Shown: one piece after another, positions 44,004 to 52,855 of the stretch | Layout: each line of letters starts with the position of its first letter | Numbering within the stretch: position 1 is the first letter of the stretch | Assembly: GCA_946535225.1 (NCBI GenBank) | Contig: CAMNDJ010000006.1 | Coordinates: 1 to 55,603 of the forward strand | Reading direction: 5' to 3' | DNA: 55,603 nt | DNA from: an uncultured Lachnospiraceae bacterium | Lineage (GTDB): Bacteria > Bacillota > Clostridia > Lachnospirales > Lachnospiraceae | Made by a program: the position numbers and the translations under genes | The notes under the pieces: generated by a model | Database searches by the model: none | What the model was told of the DNA's origin: nothing | Seen by the model: the letters and a program-made list of their open reading frames with translations, nothing else

Positions 44004-47000
44004 TCAGATTAATTTCTCCATTGCATCCCAGTCAAACAACTTTAAATATCTTTCAAGTTCCGAGAACCTGATCATATCATCATCAGGCAGTTTGTATTCC
44101 TTAACCTGCTCTATTATCATCTCAACCGAATCATAGTCCATCTGAGGGATCACCTCCTTAAGTGCTTCATATGCATCTTTGAGAACATCGTCCGGTATCA
44201 TTTCTTTAGACAGATCTTCATCCTTTTTTTCCAGATCGGCCAGTTTTTCCTTAAATGCTCTGTAATCCCGTAACAATTTGCCGGTGTTCTCTTTGATAAA
44301 TTCAAGATCGTTGTTCTTGCCGGCTTCTTCCAGTTTTTCTGCTAGCAATGACAGTGAATTGGCTCCGACTATTCTTGCAGAAGTCTTAAGCGCATGGACT
44401 TTTACGGTATAAAGCCTTATATCATCCTGCTCATATGCATCAGAGATTATCTTCGAATTATGATCTATGGTCTCATAGAAGTTCCTTATGCTTCCTTCAT
44501 AGGTTGCTATTCCGCCCGAGCTCTTGATACCGTCTTCAACGACCAGTCCTTCAACTTCGTTTATCCATTTAAGATCTTCCGAGAGCTCAGTCGGTTCATA
44601 AGAAACATCTTTCTCCGTAGGCTTCATCATAATCTCCTCCGGAAGATGCTTCATTATCGCCTTCTCCAGTGCTACGCTGTCGATCGGCTTGGCCAGATAT
44701 CCCGTAAACCCTCTTGAGATATAGAACTCATCTCCACCGGCAGTGGCATTCGCCGTAAGGGCATATACAGGCAGATCCTTATCCGTCTCCCTGATCTTGG
44801 CTACGGTCTCGATCCCATCCATTCCCGGCATCATATGATCCAAAAGAACAACATTAAAACTGCCGTATTTGAGTTTTTCCAGACATTCTTCGCCACTTGA
44901 AGCGGTAGTGACAAACATCTTTGTAGATTTAAGAAGTCCCTTGATGACAGTCAGGTTCATGGGATTATCATCCACAACAAGTACATCTGCATCGGGAGCT
45001 ATAAACTGCGGTACGTACGGACCTTTTGTTCCCTCATCCGTATGTTCCTTGAATTCTCCTATGCCGATCGGATCCACGATCTTCTGCCTGACAGTAAGGA
45101 TGAACTCGGAACCTTCACCATATACACTCTCGCACCAGAGTTTACCTCCCATCAGTTCTGCAAAACGCCTGGAAATATCGAGACCTAATCCCGTTCCCTG
45201 TATTCCGCTGTTCTTCTCTTCATCCAGTCTCTCATATGCGGTAAAGAGTTTATCCATGTCTTCCGGCTTGACCCCTATACCCGTATCTCTTACAGAGAAA
45301 CGCAGGTCACAGGTCTCGTCATTTATCTCCGAAACGGAAACCGTAAGAGTAAACCCGCCTATCTCAGTGTATTTCACGGCATTAGTCAAAAGATTGAGTA
45401 CGATCTGCTTGATCTTCTCAGAATCGCCGTGCATACGTCTGGGAAGATCTTCATCTATATCTATGCCGAAAGAAAGGTCTTTTTGTGAACTTCTGACTCT
45501 TATCATCGATACGATCGAACGCAGTAGATCTGCCGAATCATATTCCTGCTCCACAAGATGCATCTTACCTGACTCGATCTTGGACATATCTAAAAGGTCA
45601 TTGATAAGGCTCAACAAGGATTCCGATGCATTCCTTATGTCAAGTGCATAGTTTATCACTGACATAAAATAGGGTTTGGGGACATCTGTCGGATCTTCTC
45701 TTAAGATCATCTCGTCCATTCCCATAATGGTATTGATGGGTGTCCTGATCTCATGAGACATGTTGGCAAGGAATCTGGATTTGGCCGAATTAGCTCTTTC
45801 CGCTTCATCCTTGGCCTGTTGGATCTGAACATATTGCTTTCGTATGACGGTACCCGTCATGATACGCCATACGAATACTCCAACTACCAGAGCCAGAAGC
45901 GCAAGCAAAAGGATCCTTACTATCAGCAGTTCCATGATCCTGGGCTGTTTATTGATCTTAAACGTCTCATCCTGAATGATCCTGGCTCTGTCATCAAGTA
46001 TCTGAATATGAAGAGTATGATTGCCGTATTTTAATCCGGTAAACTCGAGCGGCGTGATCTCACTTCTCGGAACGGTCGTTCCTTTAACTCCGCTTCCTTC
46101 CAGGTATATATGAACAGAGGGATTAGCCGTTGAATAATCCAGAACCGATGGTGCTATCTGTATACGTCCGCTGTCTGAAGGCAGTGTATATGTTCCGTCA
46201 GCATCGGGAAGAATAAGCTTATCTCCGGCATATACCGATCTTATTCCGGCTTTGACGGTCACTGTCTGAGAGAAGTACTTATTGATATTTACTCTTATCA
46301 CTCCCGTCTGCCCTGATATATATAAGTTGCCTCTCGAATCAAGTGCACTGAATGAATGAACTACCGGCAAAGTCGTAAGGCCGTTGGACAGATCATACAG
46401 TTTGTAATCAGATATCGAATCATTGATCATATCCTCGGCGTTTACACAGAATATTCCCCTGGAAGACAGAACCCAGATACTGCCGTTGTCGTCAGAATAC
46501 AGGTCAAAATTGTTATTGTACGGGAAAGATGAAATGTTAGTTATCTTCCCGTCTTTCATATACTCGATCGAATTGGACGTGATCAGCCAATAAAGACCTC
46601 TCTCTTCGTCTTTCTTTATCCTTAAGATCACATCACTCGTAAGACCTTCCTTCGTTCCCAGTTTTCTGATACCGGACCCGGAGATAATATACATCCCCCC
46701 GCCATCCGTTCCTGCCAGGATCTCGCCGTTATCTCCTTCCTCTGTTGTCAGGAAATAGTTATTATCAATACCTGAAGATTCACCATAGATTTCGGAAACC
46801 TTGCCGTTTTTGATGATCGCAAGTCCGTCATTGGTCCCCACTATTACCGAACCATCGCTTGCTGTCGAAGTACATCGTATCTCATTACTCGGTAATCCGT
46901 TGTCGGTGTTGAAATCCTTGATCTCTCCGTTCGATGTAACACATACCAGCCCCAGTTTATCCGAGAAAGTTGATATCCACAGGTTGTCCTCAGGATCGTT

Positions 47001-48260
47001 CATTATACAACGGACTCTGGCAATACCAATGTGATCCGTTATCGAATTGTGGATCCTCTGCATATGATTGTTGACTGCCCGAAGACCGTTGTCTGTACCG
47101 ATATATATTATGTTTTCTTTGATACATGTTGCATTTATCACTTCATTACGCAGATCCGCCGCATTGCTGACATCAAAGAAATTATTCGTAACGATCTTGA
47201 GCACGCCCTGTCTCGACGACGCCAGCCAGAGATTTCCCTGGTAATCAGCCGTCATCATCTCTATGCTGTTACTTATGGGAATATTGATGAGCGCCTGGTA
47301 TTTCCCGTTTTCATCTATATAACCTGCGACTTTTTCCGATAAAACCCAAAGACGGTCACACGCATAGGTTATCCAGTGGATGTTCTCAGCAGGGCCTACG
47401 GGAACCTGTTCCAGATCGTCGAGTTTTTCTCCGAATTCTCCGTGAAATACCATTCTCCCGGTTGTGCCCAGATATAATTTACCCGGCTCTTTCGGATCTG
47501 CAAGAATAGTTGTGACAGGACCGATACCCAGAGAATCTCCGGTCACAAATCCGGTCAATTCACATGATTCGATACGGAATATCGCTCCGCTCTTGGTCTG
47601 GCCGTATACTATGCCGTCTAATCCAAGGGATAGTCTGAGCACTCTTTCATTGTTTAGTCTTTCATCTTTAATGACATGAACCTTCATGTCGGGATCGACA
47701 TATGAAACTCCGTCAGTAGTTCCAATGAAAATATTACCCGCTGTATCTTCTTCAAACACGCGGACGGAAGACGCGGACAGTCCATCCTCAACGGAAATAT
47801 GAGTTCTCTTGTCTCCGTCAAGTACGACAACTCCGTTATCATTTGTTCCAACCCATATACGTCCCCTGCTGTCCTCAAAAAGACCTCTTCCGCTCGTCAG
47901 ACCGTCAGATGAATCAAGCCTTTCAAATACTGACCCGTCATATCTTATGATGCCGCTGTAACCGCCGATCCATATATACCCGTCTTGGGAACACATTACA
48001 TAATTGGCTTCAGATGTGGGCAAACCGTTTGTTGCATCATACAGAACGGACATATAACCTACTCCGGACAGTTGTTCTGAAGCTGCGTATCCTCCGCCAT
48101 TATGTATTTCCTCTGCTTCTTCTTCCGAAATGATATCCGTTACCAATTCGGAAGATTCCCCTTCAGTTGCATATACTCTTGACAGATCGCCCGAAAAACC
48201 GAGCACAAAACAAAGAGCGGTCAATAATGAAGTTAAGCATCTGACTCGTTTGAATTTCAT
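44004..48260 (-). CDS. Propeller-type hybrid histidine kinase with receiver and HPt domains
   Basis: A 1418-residue multidomain kinase: signal peptide (1-31), about 13 propeller repeats of the reg_prop type (80-660, e.g. GYIWIGGYSGIIRYDG, GRIWVGTNDNGV), a Y_Y_Y domain (about 700-770), one membrane helix (778-799), HisKA with NMSHEIRTP (His836), HATPase with DTGIGV and GTGLGL, a receiver with Asp1141 in LLDHMMPGMDG, and an HPt domain with His1289 in VHALKTSA. It resembles the Bacteroides hybrid sensors of polysaccharide breakdown but lacks their fused AraC domain, so output must pass to a separate regulator. Confidence 0.93.
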   Translation of the reverse strand: MKFKRVRCLTSLLTALCFVLGFSGDLSRVYATEGESSELVTDIISEEEAEEIHNGGGYAASEQLSGVGYMSVLYDATNGLPTSEANYVMCSQDGYIWIGGYSGIIRYDGSVFERLDSSDGLTSGRGLFEDSRGRIWVGTNDNGVVVLDGDKRTHISVEDGLSASSVRVFEEDTAGNIFIGTTDGVSYVDPDMKVHVIKDERLNNERVLRLSLGLDGIVYGQTKSGAIFRIESCELTGFVTGDSLGIGPVTTILADPKEPGKLYLGTTGRMVFHGEFGEKLDDLEQVPVGPAENIHWITYACDRLWVLSEKVAGYIDENGKYQALINIPISNSIEMMTADYQGNLWLASSRQGVLKIVTNNFFDVSNAADLRNEVINATCIKENIIYIGTDNGLRAVNNHMQRIHNSITDHIGIARVRCIMNDPEDNLWISTFSDKLGLVCVTSNGEIKDFNTDNGLPSNEIRCTSTASDGSVIVGTNDGLAIIKNGKVSEIYGESSGIDNNYFLTTEEGDNGEILAGTDGGGMYIISGSGIRKLGTKEGLTSDVILRIKKDEERGLYWLITSNSIEYMKDGKITNISSFPYNNNFDLYSDDNGSIWVLSSRGIFCVNAEDMINDSISDYKLYDLSNGLTTLPVVHSFSALDSRGNLYISGQTGVIRVNINKYFSQTVTVKAGIRSVYAGDKLILPDADGTYTLPSDSGRIQIAPSVLDYSTANPSVHIYLEGSGVKGTTVPRSEITPLEFTGLKYGNHTLHIQILDDRARIIQDETFKINKQPRIMELLIVRILLLALLALVVGVFVWRIMTGTVIRKQYVQIQQAKDEAERANSAKSRFLANMSHEIRTPINTIMGMDEMILREDPTDVPKPYFMSVINYALDIRNASESLLSLINDLLDMSKIESGKMHLVEQEYDSADLLRSIVSMIRVRSSQKDLSFGIDIDEDLPRRMHGDSEKIKQIVLNLLTNAVKYTEIGGFTLTVSVSEINDETCDLRFSVRDTGIGVKPEDMDKLFTAYERLDEEKNSGIQGTGLGLDISRRFAELMGGKLWCESVYGEGSEFILTVRQKIVDPIGIGEFKEHTDEGTKGPYVPQFIAPDADVLVVDDNPMNLTVIKGLLKSTKMFVTTASSGEECLEKLKYGSFNVVLLDHMMPGMDGIETVAKIRETDKDLPVYALTANATAGGDEFYISRGFTGYLAKPIDSVALEKAIMKHLPEEIMMKPTEKDVSYEPTELSEDLKWINEVEGLVVEDGIKSSGGIATYEGSIRNFYETIDHNSKIISDAYEQDDIRLYTVKVHALKTSARIVGANSLSLLAEKLEEAGKNNDLEFIKENTGKLLRDYRAFKEKLADLEKKDEDLSKEMIPDDVLKDAYEALKEVIPQMDYDSVEMIIEQVKEYKLPDDDMIRFSELERYLKLFDWDAMEKLI

Positions 48261-48277
48261 GTTCTGTACCGCCTCCG

Positions 48278-50410
48278 CTAAGATTCCTGATACTTCTTAA
48301 GGACCACTTTGACCTCCGTAAGTGAATCCATGAATACTTCCACACATTTCGGATCGAACTGCGTACCGGCGCCTTCCTTGAGGATCTCCAATGCTTTCTC
48401 TAAAGGAAAGGCGGGTTTGTATATTCTGGGTGAAGTCAATGCATCAAAAACATCTGCAACCGCCATGATCCTGGCTGACAGAGGAATGACCTGCCCATGC
48501 AATCCGTCCGGATATCCCTTTCCGTCCCAGCGTTCATGGTGATATGCCGCCATATTTCGGGCTTCTTTAAGATAGTTCTCCCCGTTTACGGTACTGATAG
48601 CCTGCTCCATGATCTTCTTACCTGCCGTTGTATGTGTCTTCATGATCTCAAATTCGTCAGGATCGAGCTTGCCCGGTTTATTCAGTATCGCATCCGGAAC
48701 GTGGATCTTACCCACATCATGTAGAGGTGCAGACATTACTACGGCCGACATAAATCTCGGCGTCAGTTTCTCAAGGTAATATCCTTTCGCTTTCAGACCT
48801 TCCACAATTATCTTCACATAAGCTGCGGTCTTCTGTATATGTGCGCCTGTATCAGAGTCTCTGTTCTCGACCATATCTGCCATGGTAATAATCAGTCCGT
48901 TCTGCATTCTGGCTGTAGCTTCGGCATAATATCTGATCTCACGCATCTGTTCCGCAGTTTCCGCACCCATTTCACATATGGCTCTGTAGAGTTTCTCTAC
49001 TTCATCTCCCGTATGTATATCCAGCTTACGCAGCTCTTTAACACTTTCCTCCAGACTTTCCTGATCATCCATTCCTTTGATGAAGTTCTCAGCCTTATTA
49101 GCCATACTCCCTATCGGATAAATAAGAAAATGTCCCGTGATCCACAGACCGTAGCCCATGATAAGGATAAAGAATCCGGCAAATACGAGTAATGTCCTTA
49201 AAACAAACTCCTTGATATAGTCCGACAGATACAGCATGGATACATCAGCTGCCGCATAACATACTGTTTCCCTTGAAGAATTTCTTATCGGATAGTAAGC
49301 TGTCATGACCCAGCCGGAAACATCATTGGATTCTATGGGTTCTATTCCGTCCCCTTTAAGCAGAGTCGGAATATAAGGAAGAAACGCCTCTTCAAATTCG
49401 ATCTTCTCACCCGGTTCATATGCCGGAACATCTTCTGTTTCGACATCAAAAACAAATACACACCCGTCTTCTACTATCTTGACAACATAAAGGTACTCGA
49501 TCCCCAATGAATTGTCATGGATCTCCTTGATAAGCTTCTTGGTCTCGAGATACCCCGGTGCCGATTGTCCTTCCTCTATATATCTGTTGACCATATCCGG
49601 GTCAACTACCGAAGCCACAAATTTTGCGGCATTGATCGCATTTTGAGTATAATTCTTCTTGGTGTCTTCAAAGTGCAGACTTACACTTATGAAACCCATT
49701 ATGGATGCAATGGAAAGTGATGCAACCGTCAGCATCGCTGTTGTTCTGGTCTGTACCGAATGCCTCTTTTTATCGGTCTTGGCCGTGATATCCTTTCTCT
49801 CTTTGTCAGACAGAGGTCTCTGCTTCCATCCGCTGTTGTAGATCTCCTCTCTCATATGTGCCGGCATGATATATATCAAAGCCACGCCTATTCCTGTAGT
49901 GATGGATTTATCTAAAAGATTGAGCACTACATTTAGAAGCATGGCCGTAAAGAAATAACCCGTTTCAGATCCTTTTGCCACGATCTTAGCTGTCTGAGCT
50001 ACATCTTCAAACTGAGGTCCTTTCAATAAAAGCCATTGGAATACGGTTCCCAATCCTCCGCCTATAAAGGCCAGTACGAGCATATGCGGGATCAGATTCC
50101 TCTTCTTTTTGTATTTCTCTTTTCTTACATACCAGGAAATAAAGAAGGCAATGAATATATTGAGCAACATGTAATACAATGCCGTATGATTGAACATGCT
50201 GCATATAAGATTGGTCGCCACGGCGGTAATGATACCCGGGAACGTGCCTGCTACTGCCGATACAAAGATCGTACCGATAGTATCAATATATATAGGGAGC
50301 TTAAACCTGTATACAAAATATGCAGGTATCACATTAAACAGTATCGCTATGATGGTTATCACCACTCGCCTCATACTGCTTTTATCTATTCTTCTCGGGC
50401 TAATCTTCAC
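48278..50410 (-). CDS. Membrane HD-GYP phosphodiesterase with ECF-S-like N-terminal domain
   Basis: A 710-residue protein. Residues 15-185 form about six helices resembling ECF-transporter S components (LPIYIDTIGTIFVSAVAGTFPGIITAVATNL). Another helix near 225-245 leads to an extracytoplasmic Cache-like sensor (about 250-395), a helix (about 405-425), a HAMP-like linker, and an intact HD-GYP domain: GAHIQKT (His524), LHDVGKIHVPD (564-565), THTTAGK and AYHHERWDGKGYP (624-634). It should hydrolyse cyclic-di-GMP or a related dinucleotide. The start is GTG at 50408-50410 with GGAGG nine bases upstream. First gene of the eight-gene sensory series. Confidence 0.9.
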   Translation of the reverse strand: MKISPRRIDKSSMRRVVITIIAILFNVIPAYFVYRFKLPIYIDTIGTIFVSAVAGTFPGIITAVATNLICSMFNHTALYYMLLNIFIAFFISWYVRKEKYKKKRNLIPHMLVLAFIGGGLGTVFQWLLLKGPQFEDVAQTAKIVAKGSETGYFFTAMLLNVVLNLLDKSITTGIGVALIYIMPAHMREEIYNSGWKQRPLSDKERKDITAKTDKKRHSVQTRTTAMLTVASLSIASIMGFISVSLHFEDTKKNYTQNAINAAKFVASVVDPDMVNRYIEEGQSAPGYLETKKLIKEIHDNSLGIEYLYVVKIVEDGCVFVFDVETEDVPAYEPGEKIEFEEAFLPYIPTLLKGDGIEPIESNDVSGWVMTAYYPIRNSSRETVCYAAADVSMLYLSDYIKEFVLRTLLVFAGFFILIMGYGLWITGHFLIYPIGSMANKAENFIKGMDDQESLEESVKELRKLDIHTGDEVEKLYRAICEMGAETAEQMREIRYYAEATARMQNGLIITMADMVENRDSDTGAHIQKTAAYVKIIVEGLKAKGYYLEKLTPRFMSAVVMSAPLHDVGKIHVPDAILNKPGKLDPDEFEIMKTHTTAGKKIMEQAISTVNGENYLKEARNMAAYHHERWDGKGYPDGLHGQVIPLSARIMAVADVFDALTSPRIYKPAFPLEKALEILKEGAGTQFDPKCVEVFMDSLTEVKVVLKKYQES

Positions 50411-50451
50411 TCCGTTTTACCTCCGACATGAATGCCGTGAATTATCAGAAT

Positions 50452-50460
50452 ATTATAACA
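50452..50460 (-). promoter_or_regulatory. Extended -10 promoter of the sensory operon
   Basis: The minus strand reads TGTTATAAT, a perfect extended -10, about 42 bases upstream of the HD-GYP GTG start. The -35 region is weak. No comparable promoter is seen further down the eight genes. Confidence 0.6.
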
Positions 50461-50535
50461 TATTATGTACTGTTTTGCCTATTTGTCATAATAATTTTGA
50501 GCCGAAACGACGAACAATAAATAAACCGAAATATG

Positions 50536-50565
50536 CAAAAAGGAGCCGGCATAACTGCCGGCTCC
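50536..50565 (-). terminator. Intrinsic terminator of the isomerase/kinase operon
   Basis: GGAGCCGGCA and TGCCGGCTCC form a perfect 10-base stem with a four-base loop, followed on the minus strand by TTTTTTGC, about 22 bases after the isomerase stop. Confidence 0.92.
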
Positions 50566-50587
50566 CGTAATTATCGATCGCTCTTCC

Positions 50588-52072
50588 TTATGCGAAAGGA
50601 TTCTCTGTCGGATAAGGTAAGTTCTTAGGCTGGTTGTAATTGATATCCTCCATCGGAACACCGATGTACTTGAATACCTCGAAGAGTGCCTTGCCGTAAT
50701 GACCAAATGCTACTGCACCGTGATGAGGATAGTTCTTCTGGATGAGTACGTGACGGTAGAAACGTCCCATCTCCTTGATAGCGAATACACCGATTCCACC
50801 GAATGACTTGGTAGCTACAGGTAATACCTCACCCTCTGCAACATATGCACGGATCTGAGAATCAGCTGTAGACTGTAAGCGGTAGAATGTGATATCTCCG
50901 GGTGCGATGTCGCCCTCAAGAGTGCCGTTGGTAACCTCAACAGGAAGGTTTCTGGCCATGATCTTCTGATACTTCATCTCGCATGATGCAAGCTTCTTAG
51001 AGCATGTATTACCACAGTGGAAGCCCATGAACGTATCCGTAAACTGATAATCGAACTTGCCCTTAATAGACTCATTGTACATATCCTTAGGTACAGAGTT
51101 GTTGATATCAAGAAGAGTAACGATATCGTCTGATACGCATGTTCCTATATACTCTGAAAGACATCCGTAGATATCAACCTCACATGATACGGGAATTCCG
51201 CGACCTGTAAGTCTTGAATTTACATAGCAGGGAACAAATCCGAACTGTGTCTGGAATGCCGGCCAGCACTTGCCTGCGATAGCAACATACTTACGATATC
51301 CCTTATGCTCCTCAACCCAGTCAAGAAGTGTAAGCTCATACTGAGCGAGCTTAGCCAGTACCTCAGGCTTCTTATTGCCTGCACCGAGCTCATTCTCCAT
51401 ATCCTTGACAACATCAGGTATACGAGAGTCGCCTGCATGCTTGTTGAATGCTTCGAACAGATCAAGCTCTGAGTTCTCTTCTATCTCAACACCGAGATTG
51501 TAGAGCTGCTTGATCGGTGCATTACATGCAAGGAAATTAAGCGGTCTGGGACCGAATGATATGATCTTAAGATCTGCAAGTCCTGCTATAGCACGAGCTA
51601 CGGGAATGAAGTCATGGATCATATCTGCACAGTCTTCAGCATCACCAACAGGATACTCAGGGATATAAGCGCCCACATTACGAAGCTTTAAGTTGTAGCT
51701 TGCATTGAGCATACCACAATATGCATCACCACGGCCGTCCTGAAGATCTTTCTGGCTCTCCTCTGCTGCAGCACAGAACATCTTAGGTCCATCAAAGTGC
51801 TTAGCGAGCAGTGTCTCGGAAATCTCGGGACCGAAGTTGCCGAGGTATACACAAAGTGCATTACATCCTGCCTTCTTAATATCCTCAAGAGCCTGAACCA
51901 TATGGATCTCGCTCTCAACGATACAGATGGGGCACTCATAGATGTCAGATGCATCATATTTTGCCTTATAAGCATCTACCAAAGCCTTACGTCTGTTAAC
52001 AGATAAAGACTCCGGGAAACAATCACGGCTGACAGCCACGATACCTAATTTGATCTTGGGAATGTTGTTCAT
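50588..52072 (-). CDS. L-fucose/L-arabinose isomerase family protein
   Basis: A 494-residue protein of the FucI/AraA fold. Candidate metal ligands are Glu298 in SCEVDIYG and Asp322 in LLDINN, 24 residues apart as Glu337 and Asp361 are in E. coli FucI, plus a histidine in NYPHHGAVAFGH (450-458). N-terminal segments CIVESEIHMVQ and VYLGNFGPE resemble substrate-domain regions. Being in an operon with xylulokinase and without a xylA-like gene, it may isomerise a pentose or 6-deoxy sugar to a ketose, but the substrate cannot be decided. AAGGAGG precedes the ATG. Codons are those of a well-expressed gene. Confidence 0.8.
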   Translation of the reverse strand: MNNIPKIKLGIVAVSRDCFPESLSVNRRKALVDAYKAKYDASDIYECPICIVESEIHMVQALEDIKKAGCNALCVYLGNFGPEISETLLAKHFDGPKMFCAAAEESQKDLQDGRGDAYCGMLNASYNLKLRNVGAYIPEYPVGDAEDCADMIHDFIPVARAIAGLADLKIISFGPRPLNFLACNAPIKQLYNLGVEIEENSELDLFEAFNKHAGDSRIPDVVKDMENELGAGNKKPEVLAKLAQYELTLLDWVEEHKGYRKYVAIAGKCWPAFQTQFGFVPCYVNSRLTGRGIPVSCEVDIYGCLSEYIGTCVSDDIVTLLDINNSVPKDMYNESIKGKFDYQFTDTFMGFHCGNTCSKKLASCEMKYQKIMARNLPVEVTNGTLEGDIAPGDITFYRLQSTADSQIRAYVAEGEVLPVATKSFGGIGVFAIKEMGRFYRHVLIQKNYPHHGAVAFGHYGKALFEVFKYIGVPMEDINYNQPKNLPYPTENPFA

Positions 52073-52219
52073 TAGTAATCCTCCTTACTATACCTTATAT
52101 GATCGCTGCGACCCTATGATCGCGCAAGTCTCACTACATTTAGTCAAATGCAGCCACCTATCATTTTATTACCTTAGACAGATCCGGTAGTTACATTTTC
52201 TTATTGAAAAGTATCATTC
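52073..52219 (-). other. Leader region before the isomerase gene
   Basis: This 147-base gap within the operon contains two direct copies of GCGATCATA on the minus strand (near 52102-52110 and 52126-52134, approximate) with GGGTCGC between them, plus a GCATTT/AAATGT repeat. I see no terminator and no convincing promoter. The spacing is unusually long for the interior of a three-gene unit. Confidence 0.35.
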
Positions 52220-52834
52220 CTATACGCTTACATTCGGTCCTATGAGCCCGATATGTGCGCCTGCATCGAGACCGCCCTCGGCGTGTCCGATGAGCCACTT
52301 GTTCTTGGCCGTGATCAGTGCATCCTCATATCCTGCATGCTTGGCATCAAGCGGAAGATTGGTGTCCTTGGGAAGTACTACTATGCACTTAAAACCTGCA
52401 TCACCTACACTGCACGGAGCATAGTGAAGAGTTGTGGCATAGAGTTCAACACCTGTTCCCTTCGGAACAAGGAACGCCTCTATCTTGTTGGTGTCATAGG
52501 TAAAGTCGTCTGTGATATCCTGCTGGCATCCTATGAGAAGTATAAGATCCGTGCAGGCGATATCAAGCTCTGACGATCTGTGATACTCGACCGCATTGAG
52601 AAGATGATTGTGACCGTTGCAGTATCCGATCTGGATCGGAAGCTCACCGTAATATACAGTCTGCATCTTTTCCATGAGCGATGTGGCCTCAAGGTAATCG
52701 ATCGAAGGCTCATATACTACATCATCCGGAAGGGGTGACTTCTCCATTGCCTCGATAAGCTCGGTAAAATCGATCTCTGATATGACTCTTCCGTACTTAC
52801 GAAAAGCCGCATCCGTAACATTTTGAATCTTCAT
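52220..52834 (-). CDS. DUF4867 family protein, cupin-like
   Basis: A 204-residue soluble protein matching the DUF4867 family. The segment GYCNGHNHLLNAVEYHRSSE (residues 70-89) has a HxH-x5-E arrangement (His75, His77, Glu83) like a cupin metal site, followed by strands such as EAFLVPKGTGVELYATTLHYAPC and a C-terminal HAEGGLDAGAHIGLIG. It lies between xylulokinase (21 bases upstream) and the isomerase. A role as a sugar epimerase, mutarotase-like or lyxose-isomerase-like enzyme in the same pathway is plausible but unproven. AGGAGG precedes the ATG. Confidence 0.75.
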   Translation of the reverse strand: MKIQNVTDAAFRKYGRVISEIDFTELIEAMEKSPLPDDVVYEPSIDYLEATSLMEKMQTVYYGELPIQIGYCNGHNHLLNAVEYHRSSELDIACTDLILLIGCQQDITDDFTYDTNKIEAFLVPKGTGVELYATTLHYAPCSVGDAGFKCIVVLPKDTNLPLDAKHAGYEDALITAKNKWLIGHAEGGLDAGAHIGLIGPNVSV

Positions 52835-52855
52835 TTGTTCGTCCTCCTAATACAT

